Below are positions 12,301 to 21,942 of a stretch of DNA of 64,000 bases, piece after piece. The DNA is taken from NCBI GenBank assembly GCA_024663395.1, contig JANFAH010000046.1, forward strand, positions 473,024 through 537,023. Direction: 5' to 3'. Origin of the DNA: Pisolithus tinctorius. Its lineage: Eukaryota; Basidiomycota; Agaricomycetes; Boletales; Pisolithaceae. The notes under the pieces were generated by a model. That model saw only the letters and a list, made by a program, of their open reading frames with translations, searched no databases and was not told the origin of the DNA. The stretch's first letter is position 1. Every line of letters begins with the position of its first letter. A program made the translations under genes and the position numbers.

Positions 12301-13324
12301 GCACACAATCGCAATTGCCACAAGCAAAAAGGAAGCAATCGAAGACCTCAGGAAAGTCTCAGACCACACACTCATATTCACTGACGGATCCTGCACAGGA
12401 GGTCATGTGGGCACAGCCGCAGCCCTGTTCGTAAACCACCGACACATAGCCATGCTTCGATATCACCTCGGTCACGAATCGAAACACACGGTCTTTGAAG
12501 CGGAAGCGGCAGCAATGCTGCTAGCAACACAACTCCTGAAAACAAGAAATGAAGTCACATTCCCAGCTACGATACTCGTCGACAACCAGGCAGCGATTAG
12601 ATCTAGTGAGCGCCCGTCTGCCAAACCAGGTCACCACCTACTCTTGCTTTTCAGATCGTCCATCTGCAAAATTCTCAATAGACAAGAGCTCACGAGGAAA
12701 GATATCACGGTACGATGGATAGCGGGACATATGGACGTGGAGGGGAACGAGCTCGCAGACAGAGAGGCAAAAACAGCAGCAACAAGACCCAAATCCTCCA
12801 GCCCGCCAAAAGATCTACCCCTCCCGTTGAGGAACCGACTACCTCAAAGCGTATCCGCTCTCAAACAAGTCCACACCGCAAAACTAAAGTCCCTATGGGT
12901 GAAGGAATGGAAAAACTCCCCCCGCTATCGTCGCATATCCACCATAGATCCCCAACTGCCCAGCAACTCGTTCACAAAACTAGCCGCTCTGCTACCGAAG
13001 AAGCAAACCGGAACATACATACAACTTCGCACAGGCCACATTCCACTTAACAGTTACCTCTACCGATTCAAGTGAAGTGACTCACCTTACTGTCTACAGT
13101 GCGGAGACAACAGGCCAGAAAACGTACACCACTACATTTACCAGTGCCCAAGATATGACAGAGAACGTCATATACTTCGCAACGCGCTAGGAAGAGATGC
13201 CAATTCGTTGACGTTCCTGCTCTCGAACAAGAAAGCCCAAACCCATTTATTCAAATACATAACGGCCACGAAACGATTACAACACACACACGGTGGGAAC
13301 CCCAGACTAAACCTGAACGAATGA
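9386..13324 (+). pseudogene. LINE ORF2 polyprotein (endonuclease, reverse transcriptase, RNase H) with one premature stop
   Basis: The frame opens at ATG 9386 and encodes, in order, three domains. The endonuclease shows RIWQQNLNTS, ALQEPP, WLGDFNRHHPLW and NTDHVPILIS. The reverse transcriptase shows YKAPGPDG, YRPIALLNTTAKLL, FGGRPGRSTEDSLLLLE, ALFLDIEGAFPNAV, GIGQGDPLSMILY and the catalytic FVDD box in place of YADD, with HKFLGVILDQELRWKTH downstream. The RNase H shows IFTDGSCTGG, FEAEAAAMLLA, VDNQAAI and AGHMDVEGNELADREAK, so its D-E-D-D residues are present. A TGA at 13,073-13,075 stops the frame at 1229 codons. Beyond it the same frame stays open to 13,324 and holds a CX2CX8HX4C motif (CLQC...HYIYQC) typical of the C-terminal zinc domain of such elements. 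That domain would be lost unless the stop is read through. Confidence 0.9.
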
Positions 13325-13929
13325 TAACGCACCCTACAGGGAATTATGACAAATCGGAGCCGAAGACCACCAGAAAGGAGGTGCACTGTAACGAAATGCT
13401 CCCACCAGTAGAGCCTTGTGCTCCACTCTAAGCTACGGGAGTAGCCCCAGCACGCACGCACCATATACCCGAACCACACGCCCACACACATACCCGCCCC
13501 CTCACAACATACATCATCCGGCTTAACGCTGAATAAACACACCCGTGTCCCCTAGATCACCTACCCTCGCCCACAAGTAACGACCTAGCGCTTCAGACAC
13601 TCAATCACGCACAACGGGACATAGAAGGACACGTTCACATTCGATATCAGCTAGCCTAAACGGCAGCCGGGTCAGCGTAGATAGATTAAAGCGGACTAGC
13701 AGAAGTCTTAAGCCGATCCCACTACAAGGCGGTGTGTCTAAAACGGCCGGTGGGAACGGCGGACTGTTGGGGAGCCAAAACTCTGCCACCAGGGCATTCA
13801 CACGCTTGTGGGGTTCAGGCGGGCCACAGGGGGCCCTAGTTAGTACGCTTTATGTTAGAATAGTGCAACATAGGGCAAACCAGCCCTCACGCACTTTAAA
13901 TGAGATTTAAAAAAAAAAAAAAAAAAAAA
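13325..13929 (+). other. LINE 3' untranslated region and poly(A) tail
   Basis: About 585 bp of non-coding sequence follow the end of the open ORF2 frame. A run of about 23 A begins at 13,909; its last two bases are shared with the right target-site duplication. Short antisense open frames here look like chance. Confidence 0.85.
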
Positions 13930-13942
13930 AAGCAGCAGCATG
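13930..13942 (+). repeat. Right target-site duplication of the LINE
   Basis: A perfect copy of AAGCAGCAGCATG, the 13 bases at 7333-7345. It directly follows the poly(A) tail, as expected for target-primed reverse transcription. Confidence 0.93.
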
Positions 13943-14605
13943 TCTGGAAGTGTTTCGAGGCTGACTTGGTTGAAGATGGGTGGACGTTGGAAAAGCTAGC
14001 TCGCATGCAGAACTCAGCACTGTGTTCTGGATCGGCGATTCTGGACCACTCGCATGCTGGATAGTACATCCCTAACATGCAACTCACTTCTTCAACTGTG
14101 CGGAAACTGATGTAAACACTGAGCAGTTATGGTGACAAGGGAGCTGCAATCATCGAGCACACCCTCATTGCCCTGTTCCTGGCATCAGCAGAGTTGACTG
14201 CAGCAATATGGCCTCTACCACTCACACAGTTCATGACATACTTTATGGTGCCCTACGTAGCGACCTTGCTGATCGCAGATGATTACAGTCCCACAACAGT
14301 TGTCAAGGCGCACAAGATCATGGTTGCAAGTAGCAATGCGGGTTCCCTCATCCACCCCACAAATGATGATGATACAGAGTTGGAGGAGATATTTCATAGA
14401 AACATTGTCACCTTTCAACTAAAGTGACTGGAGCTCCTGACACATGAAGTGACAAGTGATACCCGGGATGCTGCTCAGGCTCTGCTGGAACTCCAAGGGC
14501 AAATGCAGAAGGCATCTCCTACTCTGTCATCCTGTGTAGGCTGTGCCTTGACTGACACCATTCACCTTAGCCACAACCTCGCCTCAGAGTTAAATTACTT
14601 GTGAC
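13943..14605 (+). pseudogene. Unrecognised gene remnant, right part, continuing after the LINE
   Basis: The frame interrupted at 7345 continues here as VWKCFEADLVEDGWTLEKLA, then stops at a TAG near 14,060. A second exon-like frame reads LTAAIWPLPLTQFMTYFMVP, YVATLLIADDYSPTTVVKAH, KIMVASSNAGSLIHP and LEEIFHRNIVTFQLK up to a TGA at about 14,425, then continues in the same frame as LELLTHEVTSDTRDAAQALL to about 14,603. The TGA after Lys is again compatible with a mutated CGA. The product is unknown to me; the stops make it a pseudogene. Confidence 0.6.
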
Positions 14606-15120
14606 AGATGATGATTCCAATCAAGCTGCCAACAAGTTACATTCAGAGCAGGCAAAGGTTAACGTTCACTACACACTTTATCCCACTAACATTGTGCCTT
14701 ACTGACACTACTAACCTTACAGACCACAACAGTCATGCCAAGCAGCAAGTCCCAATCAACAGTGCTGCCAGTGGCCACTGCATGTGTACTACCTTTGATG
14801 CTTCCAATGTGTTATACTGATATAGATATCACCACTTACACAGGTCCAGCAGCATGCCCCAAATGCAAGCATAGGTCAAACTGCCAGACTCATCACATCA
14901 GTGAGTATAAGGCAATTCAGTTGTCGTACCCCCATCACTGTCCTTTCTGCACTCGTGACTCATGTGTGGTCAAATGTACAGGAACATGCTAAGGCGAATC
15001 GCACTACTTGATCAAAGACTCGGTGAGGCCAACCATGACAGAACATTCATAACTAGGCTGCGCCTTGTCAATCCACTCTCATTTCCTTTTAGCTAACTTA
15101 TTTGGACACTTTCAAGACCG
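14606..15120. other. No recognisable gene
   Basis: Plus-strand open frames of 70-85 codons overlap in different frames here. A short Cys/His-rich stretch (about 14,840-14,990; CPKCKHRSNCQTHH and CPFCTRDSC) looks superficially like a zinc-binding piece, but I cannot link it to a family. Confidence 0.35.
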
Positions 15121-15399
15121 TTTACGCACTTTCATCAGAACTCAATGCCACCTCACACCTCTTGGACATCTACACACCCAGCTATGTGTATTGTTGATTC
15201 CCCAGCTGCACTGTTTACGCACTTTCATTGGAACTCACTGCCACCTCGTGCTGCTTGGACTCCTATGCACCCAGCTATGTGTATTGTTGATTCCCCAGCT
15301 GCACTGTTTATGCACTTTCATCAGAACTCACTTCTGCCTCATGCTACTTTGGACTTCTATGCACCCAGTAATCTGTATCGTCGATTCCCTAGCAGCACT
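15121..15399 (+). repeat. Three-copy 93-bp tandem repeat
   Basis: Units at 15,121-15,213, 15,214-15,306 and 15,307-15,399 each begin TTTACGCACTTTCAT or TTTATGCACTTTCAT and end at CAGCTGCACTG or a close variant. The unit is exactly 31 codons long, so the frames stay open through all three copies (open frame 15,065-15,430). I see no known domain in the translation. Confidence 0.9.
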
Positions 15400-15479
15400 T
15401 AATGTCGATGTGCTGTCTAATCAATGTTAATTTTGCAAGTGAAACAGTACTTTTGTGACTGATGATAAGTGTGCTCTTG

Positions 15480-15690
15480 ACTGAAAATCAGTGCCTTCTT
15501 CAATGGAAATTTCCAGAAAATAAGTGCCTAACATGACTGGAAATCAGTACCATTTTGACACTGATGCATGGCACTGGTTATTAGTAGCAAAAATGAAATA
15601 TCAGTGCCACAATTTGGCACTGATTTTCATCACGTGGAACTGATATGCGGTGCTTTTGGGACTATTATACAGTACATGCGGCACTTGTTT
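15480..15690. repeat. Cluster of ATCAGTGCC direct and inverted motifs
   Basis: Variants of ATCAGTGCC or its reverse complement GGCACTGAT occur repeatedly, for example near 15,488, 15,545, 15,558, 15,573, 15,601, 15,617 and 15,679. The pair at about 15,601-15,626 is a perfect 9-bp inverted repeat around a 7-base spacer and could form a hairpin. The cluster lies at the border between the repeat block and the first intact gene. It could be the end of a DNA transposon or Helitron, but no partner end was found. Confidence 0.5.
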
Positions 15691-15740
15691 TCAGTGCGTT
15701 TACTTCCCTCGGTGCGTGCGTATTGCATCACTCCCGTCCT

Positions 15741-16819
15741 ATGCCACTCGTGTGCTCACGCCAATTGCTATTAGTTGGAGTTTGCATGGCCGAAGACGAA
15801 TGCCAGGCCCAGATCCCTTTTACAGGTGTACCTTCCCCCGCCCACCACGATTGTAAACATGGGGATTAATACAGTTCAGGAACTGGTATCACCATATATG
15901 TGTTGAACGCAGGCTTTCAGCGAGTGAATGCGAGCCTGAGCGTTGGCACGCTCTTAGTTAATGGCACCCTTCAGCCTCCCTCTCCCCCCTCCTTTCAAAC
16001 TCCTAGAGTATCGCTGCTGGCTATCCAGTCCTTACCCTACGCGTACTACATAGCGACTCTTTCGATACTGGACTGGGCTAGCGGCGCCACGTCGTTGTAC
16101 TTTGATTACGCATTGATAGAGGACAGCATCGTCCAGACGACTACAAGTCCTCCGTCGACGCTGACGACGGCCATTTCAGCATCACCACCTCCCGCCAGTC
16201 CCATCACGATGCCTACTACCACCTTGCTGCCGACTGCGTCCACGACGGAGGCTTCAGGGTCTTCGTCGAGCATTTCAAGTTGCACCAGCTGGTACGAACA
16301 ACCCGCCGAACACAAAAATGACAACTGATGCACCTTGCACGTAGCCTCCGTGCTATTGAAATAGCCATCCCGTGTGCCACTAGTACACTATTGGCTGCCG
16401 GCGTTATTCTTTATCTCAAATCACGCGGGGCCAAGACCAAGAAGGAGGCGGATAACCGTGTACCGGAGCCGTTCACCGATGTGCGGAGATCGCCCTTACC
16501 ATTAACACCTGCTTCTGAGGAGAGGGCACGCATGCGAGCGGCACAGTCTCGGACACCAGAGGTACATACAGAGATGCGTTCTAGTGACCGCCCTTCAACG
16601 AGGGACGGACTGCTTTCCGGGTGTTCTTCAGACGTTGGTAGAGAATCTAGGACCTCTGGTGGGAATGAAGATTTCGACGAACTACAAACAAATGACCGCG
16701 CCCGTTCCGCACCTTTGGCTGTGGGCCTCCCGCCACCTCTCTCAGATAATGTTGCTGCCCTGCAGAGCAGCCCCACACAGTCTAGCAGTGCTCGTAGTCC
16801 TCGGCCTGGCTACAAATGA
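15741..16819 (+). CDS. Putative single-pass membrane protein, probably 5'-truncated paralogue of the gene at 27,025-28,932
   Basis: Three exons (15,741-15,825; 15,880-16,291; 16,345-16,819) join in phase to 323 codons; introns are 54 and 53 nt. The region after IPFTGTGITIYVLNAGF matches the extracellular part of the membrane protein at 27,025-28,932 (SFTGSGITIYVLQAG), followed by a Ser/Thr-rich stalk, a weak membrane segment (STLLAAGVILYL) and a polar cytosolic tail. The paralogue's first exon, with its signal segment and GPFGSDTGEQLSI region, has no counterpart upstream: that place is taken by the ATCAGTGCC repeats. The ATG at 15,741 gives only a weak hydrophobic leader (RQLLLVGVCM). I therefore think the 5' part was lost at the repeat border and the product may not be functional. 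The family has no name that I know. Confidence 0.6.
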
Positions 16820-17344
16820 CACGGGGTTACACAACCCAGACCCTAGACTCTTTCGACGCACCTCGCCCACTGTAATATACCAGGACCCAGATCATGTAGT
16901 TCAAAGTCAAGTGGAGAAGAAAAATGGCATTCGACATTCACGCATGGAAGAGGGTGTCTTAGGTTCACTGATGATCGTAGTTCTTTCGTTGCTGTATTTC
17001 GTACTTTGAATTGACGTCTCATACACATGTGCAAAGTTTTGGCATGAATTTAGTCATAATCAGTACCAATGTGGCCAGATTGTTCCTGAGCCGAATGCTT
17101 TTGAGTTGGATTATCCGTTCTCATGTGTTCTGTGAGGAAATTTTTACGATCGTTACTCTAACGATGTGTTAACAGTGAAGTTAGCGACAGACGTTTCTCG
17201 GACGTATGGGACTGCGATGCGAGAGTTCGAACCACACTGGCCTGCCTGGTTTCCAACATGTGGTTTTGAAACAGAAATAGATCGACTGTACAAGCCTCAT
17301 CCCATACCAGGACTTGCTTACGCGTCCTGGAATATGTAGTGCGT
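16820..17344. other. Intergenic, convergent gene ends
   Basis: This stretch separates the 3' ends of the membrane-protein gene (plus) and the helical-protein gene (minus). Only short open frames are present and none shows a signature. Confidence 0.5.
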
Positions 17345-18223
17345 TTATAATCTTGCATCCCATTTTTCGACCTCCACCGCGCAGAGATCTTCCCACTGTA
17401 CATCCCATCCGTTTTCCTCAAGGTAAGGTTGCTCGGCCCATTGATTTACGATATCCCTGGATGCCTCGAACGCCAGAGAGTGACTTCTCAGTTTATTGAC
17501 GAGATCAGTGAGTAAAACCAGGGACCTGTGGTAGGGTGTAGTTATATCACCCATGGATAATACTGTGCAGGAGATGTCAGCGCGCCTCGCCATTGCACAC
17601 CCAAAGTATAAGGTACGGACCGAATTTCTCAATTGACCACGAAAGCCAAAGTGGTTCTTCTTTGCACCACTTGGGACCCTTGATCTTCTGCGCTTCGTGG
17701 TACAAAGCTTCCAAGTTATCAACTACGGTTCCCATTCGTCGTAGATTCTTTTGCTATTAGTCACAGGGTTACGACTAACAAGAAACATGCTCGAGGGAAC
17801 CCTCACAAGTTTTGTTAGGACAGAGTCCAACTGTATAATGCACTTCTCCATTATAGCGAGCTTCGGTCCAACTATCGGGGACCGCGGCAGGCTCCCTGGT
17901 GCAAGGAGAGCCAACGCGTTACTAGTAAACGAAGGGATCACTTAGGCGAGACCCACATTTGCATTATCGTATAGATATACACACTCGAGCTCTGTTCTCG
18001 TGTCTACTAGTGTACGCACAGCCCTCAGACCGTCGACGAGAACAAGATCGTCCCACGCGTGCGATAGAGACCGTAGCTCTTGCAACAATGTTCTGACTTT
18101 TCTGTGGATCGTATTCTCGGAAGCGCGTGATGGAGAGGCTGGAGTACCGGGCTGACGTGGTTGGGGTATTGGTGAAGACGTCGGTGTGGACGGGCCATGG
18201 AAGGAAGCCAGGCGTTTGGACAT
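17345..18223 (-). CDS. Conserved helical protein of unknown function (241 aa)
   Basis: Four exons (18,223-17,983; 17,940-17,807; 17,753-17,621; 17,562-17,345) with introns of 42, 53 and 58 nt join to 242 codons in phase. The N-terminus is Ser/Pro-rich (STPTSSPIPQPRQPG). The rest is largely helical, with phrases such as KVRTLLQELRSLSHAWDDLV, GLRAVRTLVDTRTELE, LDSVLTKLQKNLRRMGTVVD, EEPLWLSWSIEKF and LAFEASRDIVNQWAEQPYLE. The even charge pattern suggests a coiled-coil or helical-bundle subunit of a complex. I believe similar proteins occur across Agaricomycetes but know no name or function. The start is the ATG that keeps the Ser/Pro-rich leader in frame; an upstream in-frame ATG at 18,301 would overlap the promoter of the divergent neighbour. 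Confidence 0.75.
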
Positions 18224-18318
18224 GACGCAACTTGGGTGAAGAAACTGTGGCGGACGTTTGCCGATCAATCGATCATTGACTCTACCAGGGCCTCTTAACA
18301 TTCAATTTTCTGGTCATC
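18224..18318. promoter_or_regulatory. 95-bp shared divergent promoter
   Basis: The start codons of the helical-protein gene (minus) and the WD40 gene (plus) are only 95 bp apart, so both must share this promoter. I see no TATA box; an AATCGATCATTG-type AT-rich patch lies in the middle. Confidence 0.55.
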
Positions 18319-19916
18319 ATGGACGACACTGTACTGTTCAGGGCAGAGTCGGAGCTCGCAATCACAGAAGTAGGTCCTTTGTAACCCTAGAGTACACAAA
18401 TCATCTGATGCAACGGGCCTTCAGGCACGCAAACAAAAGGCCAAGAGAACGAAATCGCTTGGTTCACCCATTCAACTAGGGAGTAAAGCAATAGACGTCA
18501 TCGTCGAAGGAAAAACCATATGGATAGCGGAAAGCACGCACGTTGCGAGGAAAATTGACTTGGAGGTGAGAACATTGATGCAGTCCGATCTCGAATCTCA
18601 TAGTTGATATACGGTAGTCAGGCATAATCTTACAGACCTACAGAGGTCATACGGCACCTGTCACCTGTCTAGCATTTTATCAAGATGATCATGATACGCG
18701 TGGCTTGCAGGTCCTTATTACCGGCTCTTGGGATAAGGCAAGTAGAAGGGATCAGGTCTGCCCAGTTAGTATCTGACTTGGTCATCCCGTAGACGATCAA
18801 AATATGGGACACTAATGTGAGTATCGTTGTTCTGATCCTCAGTTTTGAGTTGATGATCGTCCGCAGTCAAAATTACTGCTATGTTCGATTAGTGCCCACG
18901 ATGACTTCGTAAAATCGCTGCTAGTAGTTTCCTCTCTTAGGCTTTTGGTCTCTAGCAGCTCCGACAAGACCGTCAGATTCTGGTAGGTGCACATCTCGTC
19001 TAACGTAAAAGTTGAAAACACTTAGTGTCGAGGGATCTTACGGATGTCGTCGAGCGAAAGGCGATCACTCCAGTTGGATCAGTTTCCGCCCACAGCCGGC
19101 CGGTGGAATGCCTAGCTGGTTCCGTCGTATCAGATACGGAAGCTATGCTCTTTACCGGGGATACAATGGGTGTTATCAAGGTTTGGAAGCTTGAGAAGGG
19201 GCATGGTCCTCAATCTCGATGCTGTATCACTCTGTTGGACACCTTGAATCTGCATCGAACGAGAGTCACTCAGATGATATACGGCGCTGGACAACTGTGG
19301 ACCTGTAGCTATCCTGGCCTACGTTTGACTTGCAAGTACTAACGAAATTGGTACAGCCTCCTCAGATGAAACCGTTCAAATCACGACGTACCCGCCCGAC
19401 ACCTCCGCATCAAAGTCGGTACCTCCGCTAATACATCCGTTACCGGTTCGCGCACTCCTTCCTCTCTCATTAACTCCCCTAGCAGAACCTTACGTAGTCA
19501 CTGCCTACGGGGATGTCATCCGGCTGTACGATGTCTCTACCGTGTTTGAGGCGGAGGTGGCTGGGGAAATCGATGCTCACTGGCACGATGTGACAGCTGT
19601 CCGATTGTGGCTACGGACAAGTCACAATGCGACCGGAAGAACAACAATTGAACCTTTCATCGTCAGTGCAAGCCTTGACGGGACAGTTCGCAAGTGGAAG
19701 CTCAGCGGTGCGCTGTAAATCGACCTGTCTTTCGATGTTTTCTCTCAACTGTTCCTCGCAGAACTTCTCACATCGACGCCCAACAATCCTGCGGAACTCA
19801 TGCATGCTGTCGTGTTTTCCCCTGTACCCGAACCCAGGGGTGATGGGACGGCTGACGAGCTAACTGAAGAAGAAGAGCGTGAATTAGCTGAGCTGATGGA
19901 AGATGAAGATTCATGA
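18319..19916 (+). CDS. WD40-repeat protein (403 aa)
   Basis: Eight exons (18,319-18,369; 18,425-18,565; 18,636-18,737; 18,793-18,816; 18,867-18,982; 19,033-19,304; 19,357-19,707; 19,762-19,916) sum to 404 codons. The protein opens with a short basic leader, then shows several WD40 blades: YRGHTAPVTCLAF...ITGSWDKTIKIWDT, ISAHDDFVKSL...SSSSDKTVRFWDL, SAHSRPVECLAG...GDTMGVIKVWKL, a blade ending SSSDETVQI, and IDAHWHDVTAVRL...SASLDGTVRKWKL. It ends in an acidic tail (TEEEERELAELMEDEDS). Such propellers are scaffolds for protein complexes; the specific partner is unknown. The third intron (18,738-18,792) begins GCAAGT, a GC-AG intron, and the fourth exon is only 24 nt long (TIKIWDTN). The first ATG after the shared promoter was taken as start. 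Confidence 0.85.
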
Positions 19917-20049
19917 GTTGTGTGAGGCGTGTGCCAATTCCTTATCATATTGAATCTGGTCCCGTCCTGCATAGAATCAAGTGTGGATCCATTGATGTCT
20001 TACCTGCTGAAATGCAGAGAAATAATGTGCAGGTGCTTCGCTTTTGGGT

Positions 20050-21942
20050 CTAATGATGATTCCAAGGCATACTTTGGCTCAAGCCGTTTGGTATTTCCTT
20101 AGCGCATTGATTGCAATCACCCAATACCCACCGCAGACCACGAAGAAGGGGGACGACAACGATTCTAGACTCATCATGCCATGTGCCATACCTTCTCAGT
20201 TCACAGACCGACCCGATTTCTAAACCCGTCATTGCTAGTTCCGAAAGCCGACAGACGTTGTCGCTAAGGCTACAAGCTCGCGCAAGCGGGTTCACGCGAC
20301 CGAATCTCCGACCGGCTACGTCAAGTATGGGAGAAGGCAACTGAGGAGAGGTAGGGTCGTAGATAATCGGACGCTTGTAAACTGGAGGGGCGAAGTCAAC
20401 GACTGGGGGAGTGACATGCTGTCTCAGATGCTTTTCGCCGAAGCATCTTGTAAGACTTGCTCGACACATGGCTTGCTCAATCGTTGATGAAGGATAATTG
20501 CATGCCAACGCAGCTTGTTGGAGAGAAATAATCTCCTCCAGATCCGACAGGGTTCCCCCATTTGTGAAATATTGCAAGTCCAGGCAATCCGCAAGCCTGT
20601 AAAGAGACATAACGTATTCATCATGCTCAATGGGAGTGAGTTTCAATGCAGCGCGTCGGAGGGTGATGATCTCTATCAAATCCTCCATGGTACCCTCATT
20701 ACTAAACCGCACTTCTAGGCAAATCGCCAGGTGGACAAGAGAGGCACGATGTTCTTGATGCCCTGGAGGAGTGAGTTGCAACGCAGCACGTCGGAGGGGT
20801 ATGGCTTCCACTATATCTTCCATGGTACCCCCGGTCCAGAACCGCGTATCCAGGGAGTCTGCAAGATTGGTGAGAGCCACAAGGCGTTCTTGATGTCCCG
20901 AGGGAGTAAGTTCCAGGGAAGCACGTCGAAGGGCAATTACCTCGTCCAAATCCTCTCTGCTGTCATCTCCCATGAATCGTTGATATAAAGCATCAGCGAG
21001 TTCAGCAAGAGCTAAGTAGTGGTCTGGGTGTCCCAAGGGAGCGTCCTCCAACAGAGTTCTGCTGAGGGCGATGTTGCTTTCCACAGCAAAATCCACTGCT
21101 GCCGGCCCCCAAGAGGACATCTCCTCGGACACACATCCTCCCACCAACGAGCCCCCCAGTTTCATGCCGTTTAGAAGTTCCTGTACAATCACCCACGCCG
21201 TCTCTGGTCTTTGGTCATACGGCGTCCTATGCATCGATGCGCCCACTTTATCTGCCTGACGTTTGAGTAGTAACATTGATGCATCAATCCTTCCGGTAGA
21301 TAATTTTGCCCCAAGAGTTATGGTTGGGACGACGTGAACGGTGTTGGGAGCGAGACCTTGATGGTACATGGGCATCAAGCGGCCGAGATGCTTCGAGACT
21401 TTTAGGAATTCAAGATATGGGTTAGATCCGATGTTATGTAGGTATAGGATTCCAGCCGCTTTACACGGCTTCCTATAACTGGCCAGACACGTTACTTCCT
21501 GGATGGTGCATCGAAGTTAGCCTGACCTACTTTGAATCCAGCCATTCTTTCAAGTGTTCCGAACGGAACAGACATGGGGTGTCTACAAGAACGATGTCAC
21601 TCTCTTCTTCGAATCGGCACCTTTGCGCGTGAACCCGCGTGAAACCGAGCCACCGCCCTCCGTCGACCGGAACATGAGTCTTCGCGGTGATTTGCACGAG
21701 GATGCTAAAAAGCTGGAGCGAGACGCAGAAGAAAGAGAGCAGAATAAGCGATGGTACGGAATTGGATAGAAGCTGATTTTACCCGACTCTTTCCCGAGCC
21801 AGAAGGACCTACGATACTGTTTGTGCTCTTAGCATTGTTGCCATATCATAGAACATGGCCCATCAGTACACACTCACAACACAACGATGTCCTTCGGCGC
21901 AATGGTCGTTTGCGACACGCGAAACCAATCGAGCAGACCCAT
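20050..21942 (-). CDS. P-loop NTPase with C-terminal TPR repeats, copy 1 (569 aa)
   Basis: Four exons (21,942-21,878; 21,816-21,783; 21,712-21,531; 21,478-20,050) join in phase to 570 codons. The N-terminus carries a Walker A motif, GPSGSGKS (about residues 25-32), and a DTP element (DIVLVDTP, about residue 77) as in GTPase-type P-loop proteins; ILYLHNI and VVPTI follow in the expected places of the G domain. From about residue 230 there are four to five tetratricopeptide-like units of the form HPDHYLALAELADALYQRF and DLDEVIALRRASLELTPSGH, which usually bind proteins. Mushroom genomes carry many such P-loop/TPR genes; a signalling or NLR-like role is only a suggestion. Its 3' end faces the WD40 gene 133 bp away. 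The paralogue at 23,952-25,640 arose by tandem duplication. Confidence 0.82.

Larger units (their letters stand above)
7346..13929 (+). mobile_element. Full-length Tad-like LINE retrotransposon, nearly intact
   Basis: The element is 6.58 kb. It has a 5' leader of 200 bp (7346-7545), ORF1 (nucleic-acid-binding protein with zinc knuckles), ORF2 (apurinic-type endonuclease, reverse transcriptase and RNase H), a 3' untranslated part of about 580 bp and a poly(A) tail starting at 13,909. It is flanked by a perfect 13-bp target-site duplication. The two-ORF layout with an RNase H domain matches fungal LINEs of the Tad1 group; the exact clade is an inference without a tree. Only one in-frame stop (in ORF2) was found, and the duplication is still perfect, so the insertion is recent. 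The C-rich, CA-rich codon style differs sharply from the surrounding decayed DNA. Confidence 0.93.

Noticed and set aside
17215..17245. GAGTTCGAACCAC resembling a tRNA T arm
   Set aside because: Stem bases do not pair on either strand and no cloverleaf fits.
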